Shown here in pieces: positions 40,975-45,100 of a stretch of 45,100 bases of DNA. The position numbers were made by a program, and so were the translations under genes. Position 1 is the first letter of the stretch. Each line of letters opens with the position of its first letter. This stretch comes from Christensenellaceae bacterium (GTDB lineage: Bacteria > Bacillota > Clostridia > Christensenellales > Borkfalkiaceae): contig CAOMHR010000001.1 of assembly GCA_948482865.1 (NCBI GenBank), forward strand, positions 1 through 45,100. The letters run 5' to 3'. The notes beneath the pieces were generated by a model. The model saw nothing but the letters and a program-made list of their open reading frames with translations. It was not told the DNA's origin and ran no database searches.

Positions 40975-41050
40975 TTTTTCTCCTGCTCTCCTTAGTCGGG
41001 GGCTTTTTTTGTTGTTAAATTTTTAAATGCATTGTTTCACAAAAATAGTT

Positions 41051-41088
41051 TGGTTTTGTATAGTTTTACTTGATTTTGTTTAGTTTTA
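41051..41088. repeat. 18-bp direct repeats upstream of the early operon
   Basis: TGGTTTTGTATAGTTTTA (41051-41068) and TGATTTTGTTTAGTTTTA (41071-41088), 16 of 18 identical, 20 bp apart. They resemble the TTTGATTTTG repeats near the left att site. Candidate binding sites for the excisionase or an early regulator. Confidence 0.5.
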
Positions 41089-41102
41089 AAAATCTGTGCG
41101 CT

Positions 41103-41146
41103 CACAATATATTGTGGTTATAAAATGTTTCACACTATATATTGTG
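41103..41146. promoter_or_regulatory. Twin palindromic operators
   Basis: CACAATATATTGTG (41103-41116), a perfect palindrome, and CACTATATATTGTG (41133-41146), one mismatch, centres 30 bp apart (three helical turns). They lie just upstream of the promoter of the 42-residue gene. Confidence 0.75.
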
Positions 41147-41154
41147 TTTTTATC

Positions 41155-41183
41155 TTGACTTTTACAAACAACCGTTTTATAAT
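41155..41183 (+). promoter_or_regulatory. Promoter of the 42-residue protein gene
   Basis: TTGACT (41155-41160), 17-bp spacer, TATAAT (41178-41183). Confidence 0.8.
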
Positions 41184-41231
41184 ATAACTATCAATTAGAA
41201 TTAATTGAAATATTAAAAGGAGAACAAAAAA

Positions 41232-41360
41232 ATGAACACTAAACAGACATCTAAGCCCGTTGCTTCTACTGCAAGCAAAGTTCTGAAAGACGGTCGTTAC
41301 AGCCCTGCATCCAAAACTTGTGCTGGTTCCGCTCTTTCTCAAACAAAGAAAGGTAAATAA
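41232..41360 (+). CDS. 42-residue basic protein with SALSQ-type motif
   Basis: Small gene on the plus strand, convergent to the early operon: ATG 41232-41234, stop TAA 41358-41360, AAGGAG about 9 nt upstream. Sequence features: Lys/Ser/Thr/Ala-rich, with VASTASKVLKDGR ... SKTCAGSALSQTK. I associate the pattern AS-x-x-L ... K-x-x-AGSALSQ with a scattered family of tiny bacterial proteins of unknown function (from memory, not verified). A near-consensus promoter and twin operators suggest strong regulated expression. Its transcript would oppose the minus-strand early operon. Confidence 0.75.
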   Translation: MNTKQTSKPVASTASKVLKDGRYSPASKTCAGSALSQTKKGK

Positions 41361-41415
41361 CCTATCTTGTCAACCAAACATATAGCAGTAAAAAAGTAAA
41401 AACAAGGAGAGAAAT

Positions 41416-41433
41416 ATGTGTTTTGGTTACTGA
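41416..41433 (+). CDS. Five-codon leader ORF before a terminator
   Basis: ATG TGT TTT GGT TAC TGA, with AAGGAG 6-7 nt upstream, ending where the terminator stem begins. A strong ribosome site in front of such a short frame is unusual. It could be a leader that couples translation to termination, or a chance remnant. Confidence 0.3.
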   Translation: MCFGY

Positions 41434-41464
41434 ATCGTCCACGGTATGTGGGCGGTTCTTTTTT
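41433..41464 (+). terminator. Terminator of the 42-residue gene unit
   Basis: 10-bp stem AATCGTCCAC/GTGGGCGGTT (with G-T pairs), loop GGTAT, followed by CTTTTTT. Confidence 0.75.
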
Positions 41465-41477
41465 GTTCTCCGATTAA

Positions 41478-41678
41478 CTAAATTAAGTCTGCAATGCTAC
41501 ACTCTAACGCATCGGCTAATTTGTCGAGCGTTTTCTTTTTAGGAAAACTAACACCCAACTCACACATTGAAAGTGCATTTTGAGAAACGCCTATCTTCTT
41601 TGCAAGTTCTCCTTGAGTAAGTCCTTTCTCTACTCTTTTAAGTTTTAACTTCATCATAGGCTCATATTTTCTTTGCAC
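41478..41678 (-). CDS. Cro-like XRE regulator
   Basis: 66 residues from GTG at 41678 (AGGAG 8 nt upstream). HTH: RVEKGLTQGELAKKIGVSQNALSMCELGVSFPKKKTLDKLADALEC. It is divergent from the LexA-like repressor gene and expressed from the minus-strand promoter at 41748-41776; by position the lytic (Cro) arm of the genetic switch. Confidence 0.82.
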   Translation of the reverse strand: MQRKYEPMMKLKLKRVEKGLTQGELAKKIGVSQNALSMCELGVSFPKKKTLDKLADALECSIADLI

Positions 41679-41718
41679 AATTTTATCTCCTTTGCCCTAT
41701 GGGGCTTTTTTTGTTGTT

Positions 41719-41738
41719 AAACTCCTTTATTGGAGTTT
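41719..41738. promoter_or_regulatory. Operator palindrome of the lysogeny switch
   Basis: AAACTCCTTTATTGGAGTTT: 7-bp arms, 6-bp centre. Half-sites AACTCC (41753-41758) and GGAGTTT (41807-41813) lie at the two divergent promoters, so repressor and Cro probably bind here. Confidence 0.65.
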
Positions 41739-41747
41739 TATGGTTTG

Positions 41748-41776
41748 ATTATAACTCCAAGTTTGGCGTTTGTCAA
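41748..41776 (-). promoter_or_regulatory. Promoter of the Cro-like gene
   Basis: Minus strand: TTGACA (41776-41771), 17-bp spacer, TATAAT (41753-41748). The -35 lies in the 21-bp element shared with the cargo operon. Confidence 0.8.
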
Positions 41777-41795
41777 CTATTTTTTGCAAATTGTA

Positions 41796-41823
41796 TTGCA
41801 ATTTTTGGAGTTTTTTTTATAAT
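41796..41823 (+). promoter_or_regulatory. Promoter of the repressor operon
   Basis: TTGCAA (41796-41801), 16-bp spacer containing the operator half-site GGAGTTT, TATAAT (41818-41823). Confidence 0.7.
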
Positions 41824-41858
41824 TAAAGCAAGTTGTTAAGCAAAATAAGGAGTTTATT

Positions 41859-42446
41859 GTGGATATAGAAAAATTAAATGAAGAGAGAAAGAAACGAGGT
41901 CTTTCAATTGATGCATTATCAAACCTTGCAGGATTACCCAAAAGTACAATAGAAAAAATACTTTTTGGAATTGTCAAAAATCCACGCCTTGACACCGTAG
42001 AAGCAATTGAACGCGCACTTGGCATAAATGAAAAAAGCCCCGCCGCTCGGCAGGGGAAGTGGATAAATGTATATGGAAATATTGCGGCGGGTATTCCCAT
42101 TGAAGCAATCGAAGATATAATCGACCAAGAAGAAATTACTGCCGAGATGGCTGAAACAGGCGAATACATTGCTTTAAAAGTTAAGGGGAGTTCTATGGAG
42201 CCGCGCATTATGAACGGCGACGTAGTTATTATTAAGTTACAGAAGACGATTGAAAACGGTGAAATTGCCGCTGTTCTTGTAAACGGCAACGACGTAACTT
42301 TGAAGCAGATAAAAAAGGAAGATAACGGACTGTGGCTTATCCCCTTTAACTCGGCTTTCCAACACTTGTTCTATTCCAAAAAAGAATGTGCCGAGCTTCC
42401 TGTTCGGATACTCGGCAAAATGGTTGAACTAAGGGCAAAGTTTTAA
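41859..42446 (+). CDS. LexA/S24-type phage repressor (CI-like)
   Basis: 195 residues from GTG at 41859 (AAGGAG 6 nt upstream). N-terminal HTH (GLSIDALSNLAGLPKSTIEKILFGIVKNPRLDTVEAIERAL), then an S24 peptidase domain: cleavage site Ala77-Gly78 (NIAAGIP), nucleophile Ser112 in KGSSMEP, general base Lys149 in VTLKQIK. All self-cleavage residues are present, so RecA-stimulated induction by DNA damage is expected. It maintains lysogeny by binding operators between it and the Cro-like gene. Confidence 0.92.
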   Translation: MDIEKLNEERKKRGLSIDALSNLAGLPKSTIEKILFGIVKNPRLDTVEAIERALGINEKSPAARQGKWINVYGNIAAGIPIEAIEDIIDQEEITAEMAETGEYIALKVKGSSMEPRIMNGDVVIIKLQKTIENGEIAAVLVNGNDVTLKQIKKEDNGLWLIPFNSAFQHLFYSKKECAELPVRILGKMVELRAKF

Positions 42447-42470
42447 TTAATATTTCACTAAGGAGAAAAT

Positions 42471-43742
42471 ATGGGTAGGCGAAGTTTTATTTCAGTAACA
42501 GCCATTAACCGTCTTATTTCAGCATCAAGGCGGCGTGACGCAGAACAGCGCAGACTGGATTTAATAAATAGCCAAAAAAGTAACGTAAAAGAACTGAACC
42601 CACAGTTCTTTTTAAAGAGTGTAGATTTCAACGAAAACACTCGCGTAACTAAAATTGAGATAGAACAACAACAAAATTATCGCACAATAGAAAGATACGT
42701 AACCCAAAATTATGTACGCTATCCTATTTATTCCGGTTGGAAACTTCGGACAAAAACAATCAACAAAACAATAAAACTTAATAATGCACAACTTGAAAAT
42801 TTGAACAAAAACGAAGATAAAATAATTGCACTGCTTTCCGACCAAATAGTTTTAGCACTAAATAATAAAGCGCTTCACCCTTCTTGGTTTATACAAAAAT
42901 ATTTAACCGAAGAATATGGTGAAGACATTAAATATTTTGAAAGTCAGAAAAAAGCGTTTTATGCCAATACTATAGAAAAACAAAATAAAAACAAAAAAAT
43001 TATAGACCAAAATAAAATCAATATTGAAAATATTTCCATTAATCTCAAACAAAAGAAAGAGAAATTAGCTAAATTAAATTTAAAAATACAAAAAATTGAA
43101 AATGCAAAAAAATCTGTAATTTTAAGTATTATTACTTTTTTTATTTATAGTTACTATAAATCAAATCGACGCAAGAAAAAGTTAGTAATTAAACAAAATG
43201 AGTTGCAGACTTGTATTGGTAAACTTACTAAATCAATTTTGGATAAACAAGAAAGCATTAACAGTTTAAAGCAAGAAAATCAAAACTTGGAACAAACCTA
43301 TTTAAGAAAAAAAGCAGATATAGAAATTCTTAAAGAAGAAAAAACACGACAATTTCGCTCTAATTCAAATAAAATAAAACCTTTGCCAACTAATTACTCA
43401 AAAAATAACAATTTCACCCCATTAAATGTTTTATGCGGTTTAGATTATGAAAAAATTGTCGGTTGCTATATTGTTCACAACAAAGTAAATGATAAATATT
43501 ATATAGGGCAATCAAAAGATGTAATAAAGCGTTTACGCCAACATTTCAAAGGTACTGTGCCAAATAATATTATTTTTGCAGAAGACTATTTTGCTACACT
43601 ACCTGAAAATAGAGAAAACCTTTTTGAAATAAAAATAATTCCTTGCGAGACTAAGGATGAACTTGACCGCACCGAAAAACAATTAATAGAAAATTATGAT
43701 ACTTTCAATTCAGGTTATAACGGAACTAATGGAAACACATAA
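42471..43742 (+). CDS. Coiled-coil, membrane-anchored GIY-YIG nuclease; candidate defence/superinfection gene
   Basis: 423 residues, AAGGAG 5 nt before ATG, 24 nt after the repressor stop. N-terminal ~120 residues are basic and mixed. Residues ~145-213 and ~233-300 are coiled coils, separated by one hydrophobic helix (~214-232, ILSIITFFIYSYY). The C-terminal ~95 residues are a GIY-YIG domain: G331-C-Y-I-V, Y344-I-G346, R in KRLRQHF, Glu402 and a final YNGTNG Asn, so catalytic residues appear intact. AT-rich like the other cargo genes. Co-expression with the repressor implies activity in the lysogen, probably against incoming DNA or phage; the target is unknown. Confidence 0.78.
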   Translation: MGRRSFISVTAINRLISASRRRDAEQRRLDLINSQKSNVKELNPQFFLKSVDFNENTRVTKIEIEQQQNYRTIERYVTQNYVRYPIYSGWKLRTKTINKTIKLNNAQLENLNKNEDKIIALLSDQIVLALNNKALHPSWFIQKYLTEEYGEDIKYFESQKKAFYANTIEKQNKNKKIIDQNKINIENISINLKQKKEKLAKLNLKIQKIENAKKSVILSIITFFIYSYYKSNRRKKKLVIKQNELQTCIGKLTKSILDKQESINSLKQENQNLEQTYLRKKADIEILKEEKTRQFRSNSNKIKPLPTNYSKNNNFTPLNVLCGLDYEKIVGCYIVHNKVNDKYYIGQSKDVIKRLRQHFKGTVPNNIIFAEDYFATLPENRENLFEIKIIPCETKDELDRTEKQLIENYDTFNSGYNGTNGNT

Positions 43743-43805
43743 ATGCCCAGTTATTCTATAAAGAAAACAAAAGGCAACACCACAGTTGATGTGTGGTTTA
43801 GATAA
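43743..43805 (+). CDS. 20-codon ORF between the GIY-YIG and integrase genes
   Basis: ATG directly after the GIY-YIG stop, ending TAA at 43805. No clear ribosome site. The sequence (PSYSIKKTKG... VDVWFR) resembles the first residues of an integrase arm-binding domain and may be a remnant or a leader. Low confidence that it is a gene. Confidence 0.25.
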   Translation: MPSYSIKKTKGNTTVDVWFR

Positions 43806-43830
43806 AAATTGGAAAGATAAATAAATTATT

Positions 43831-44865
43831 ATGAAAAACGGAATTAAAAATCGCGGAAACGGTCAAGGCTGCGCCATTCGCGTCAGAGCGAACAGCTACA
43901 AGGCTATTGCCGTTATCGGGTACCGCGATAAAGAATGTACAAAACCAATAAGACGAACGAAAAGCGGATTTACTACAAAAGCGGAAGCCCTTGCCTATAT
44001 CCCTATTCTTAAACACGAAAAGCCCAGGAACGAAAAAGCGACACTTGATTCACTGTATGAGCCGTGGGCAGAATCTGCTATGCTTAAGCTCTCAGAAAAC
44101 CAGCAGAACAGAATGAAGATTGCAAAAAAACGTCTCGAAGATATCTGGTACATTGACATAAAGCAATTAACGATTGAAGATTTACAAGCCATTGTCGATA
44201 AACAAACAAGCACATTCTATCCGGCGAAAGATATGAAAACTTTACTGTCGCACCTGTATGAAAGAGCGTGCGCTCAACAGTATGTTTTGACAAACCTTTC
44301 AAAATACATAGAATTGCCGCAGCTCGAAGAAACCGAGCAGATTCCTTTCAATTCAGATGAAATAAAATCGTTTTGGGAAGATTACAGTAGTGGCAACTTA
44401 TTCACTGGATACATACTTCTTATGATTTACAGCGGCATGATGCCCGGTGAACTTTTTAAATGCAGAACAGATATGGTTGACTGGGAAAATCAAACGATTT
44501 TAGGTAGCGGACTAAAAACAAAAAAACGCCGCACTTCTCCCATTGTTATTGCTGATGTTATTTTGCCTGTTCTTGAACAATTATTATCTTCTTCTCCTGA
44601 CACACGTCTTCTTCCTTACAGCAAGCGAACATTTTATAAATTGTATTATGACACAATTAAAAGATGCGAAGTACGAGAATTAACCCCCTACTCCTGTCGC
44701 CACACCACTGCCACCGTCCTGGCAGATATTGAAAATAATATTACTGTTATTAAAGAAATTATGCGTCATAGCAAATTCTCCACTACCCAGCGTTACATTC
44801 ATAAAAATACTGCGCCTATGTTGAAAGCCGTTAATAAAATAGGAATGAACGAAGAAGATTTATAA
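43831..44865 (+). CDS. int: Tyrosine-family site-specific integrase, divergent active site
   Basis: 344 residues. N-terminal arm-binding domain (RGNGQGCAIRVRANSYKAIAVIGYRDK), SAM-like core-binding region (~70-160), C-terminal catalytic domain. Box II Arg290-His291 (YSCRHTTATVL), His313 (MRHSKFSTTQRYIH) and the nucleophile Tyr322 are present. At the box I Arg position (SGMMPGEL) there is Met204, and the box II first His is Tyr287. It sits next to attR and is expected to recombine attP with the tRNA-Ser gene. Weak ribosome site. Confidence 0.88.
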   Translation: MKNGIKNRGNGQGCAIRVRANSYKAIAVIGYRDKECTKPIRRTKSGFTTKAEALAYIPILKHEKPRNEKATLDSLYEPWAESAMLKLSENQQNRMKIAKKRLEDIWYIDIKQLTIEDLQAIVDKQTSTFYPAKDMKTLLSHLYERACAQQYVLTNLSKYIELPQLEETEQIPFNSDEIKSFWEDYSSGNLFTGYILLMIYSGMMPGELFKCRTDMVDWENQTILGSGLKTKKRRTSPIVIADVILPVLEQLLSSSPDTRLLPYSKRTFYKLYYDTIKRCEVRELTPYSCRHTTATVLADIENNITVIKEIMRHSKFSTTQRYIHKNTAPMLKAVNKIGMNEEDL

Positions 44866-44922
44866 CTTTGTAACCGTATAAATATGCCGTTTTTACACAA
44901 GAACGTAAAATAGATTTATTTC

Positions 44923-44943
44923 TATTGATACCTTATTGATACC
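44923..44943 (+). repeat. Right arm-type site pair (TATTGATACC x2)
   Basis: Two direct copies of TATTGATACC, 11 bp apart start to start, 103 bp inside attR and same orientation as the pair at 11660-11681. Candidate integrase arm-binding sites. The rest of 44866-45045 is AT-rich with no gene. Confidence 0.7.
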
Positions 44944-45045
44944 AAACAAAAGTTTGATATTCTGAAAAAATAAAAAAACAGGCAATTTTTTAGCTATTTT
45001 GCTTCAAAACCGCCCATTTTTTACACATATTTAAACACTTGTTTG

Positions 45046-45100
45046 TCCCCTGCTAAGGGAGTAGTACGGGAAACCGTAGCAAGGGTTCAAATCCCTTCTT
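45046..45100 (+). repeat. attR core, running off the window
   Basis: 55 bp identical to 11477-11531. The sequence stops before the last acceptor-stem bases, so the end of the repeat cannot be set. Confidence 0.93.

Larger units (their letters stand above)
11477..45100. mobile_element. Prophage integrated in tRNA-Ser, tailed-phage type
   Basis: Bounded by a perfect 55-bp direct repeat (11477-11531 and 45046-45100; the right copy runs to the window edge). One repeat unit plus interior is 33,569 bp. The order is that of a temperate tailed phage: integrase, repressor/Cro switch, early DNA-processing genes, late regulator, terminase, portal, head, connectors, tail, baseplate. The integrase lies at the right end and the intact tRNA is reconstituted at the left end. 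Head genes (PBSX-like large terminase, SPP1/Gp6-like portal, minor capsid 2) resemble those of Firmicutes phages. I recognise no endolysin and no full-length tape measure protein. Confidence 0.95.

Noticed and set aside
41416..41478. Extension of the five-codon ORF if TGA were read as tryptophan, giving about 21 residues.
   Set aside because: Other genes here use TGA as a true stop in coupled ATGA overlaps, and the extension runs through the terminator hairpin.
45046..45100. Second tRNA-Ser gene at the right end.
   Set aside because: The acceptor 5' strand and D arm are missing; it is the att repeat only.

Overview
The window holds about 11.4 kb of bacterial chromosome followed by an almost complete tailed-phage prophage (about 33.6 kb) integrated into a tRNA-Ser(GCT) gene. 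The host part suggests a low-to-mid GC Firmicute, probably a gut clostridium: a YitT-family membrane protein, consensus sigma70-type promoters with 16-18 bp spacers, AGGAGG ribosome sites, very large secreted repeat proteins (a BspA-like subtilase and a GLUG-type lipoprotein) and a CCA-encoding tRNA. I cannot name the genus from sequence alone.

Host region (1-11448): a truncated secreted S8 protease with leucine-rich repeats (1-4654, minus), a 1513-residue surface lipoprotein (4726-9267, minus), a divergent yitT-like gene (9709-10611, plus), and an SGNH/GDSL hydrolase (10671-11279, minus) that shares a bidirectional terminator with yitT. tRNA-Ser is at 11449-11539.

Prophage (11477-45100): a perfect 55-bp direct repeat of the tRNA 3' part lies at both ends, with paired TATTGATACC sites just inside each end and a tyrosine integrase next to the right end. 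From right to left there is: the lysogeny module on the plus strand (LexA/S24-type repressor, a coiled-coil membrane GIY-YIG protein, integrase) divergent from a Cro-like gene; a convergent 42-residue protein gene with its own promoter and twin palindromic operators; early genes on the minus strand (HTH regulator, excisionase-like protein, LRR protein with 60-bp tandem repeats, ERF annealing protein, DUF4373-type replication protein with an iteron-like candidate origin inside it, VRR-NUC nuclease, PAPS-reductase-like protein, SSB, C5-methylase-like protein); a late regulator; a strong late promoter framed by repeated 13-bp motifs; then packaging, portal, head, connector, tail and baseplate genes running left to the tRNA.

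Three things stand out in the late region. (1) An AT-rich segment from about 18.84 to 23.48 kb interrupts the otherwise GC-balanced late genes. Its edges fall inside two tail genes, and it carries cargo: an uncharacterised three-gene operon (20417-22333) and a divergent, apparently leaderless membrane-protein gene (19679-20335), each with its own promoter and bounded by terminators. (2) A small structured RNA with its own promoter and terminator (25267-25342, plus) lies head-on against a phage nuclease-like toxin gene (25341-25883) whose N-terminal tag is shared with a second phage protein (33141-33485). (3) No normal tape measure protein and no endolysin can be recognised, although the rest of the late operon is tightly packed. 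Several intrinsic terminators lie directly upstream of late-gene ribosome sites, which suggests antitermination or subdivided late transcription. Best candidates for undescribed biology are the three-gene cargo operon, the GIY-YIG membrane protein co-transcribed with the repressor, the toxin-like gene with its sRNA, and the 42-residue protein under dual operators.
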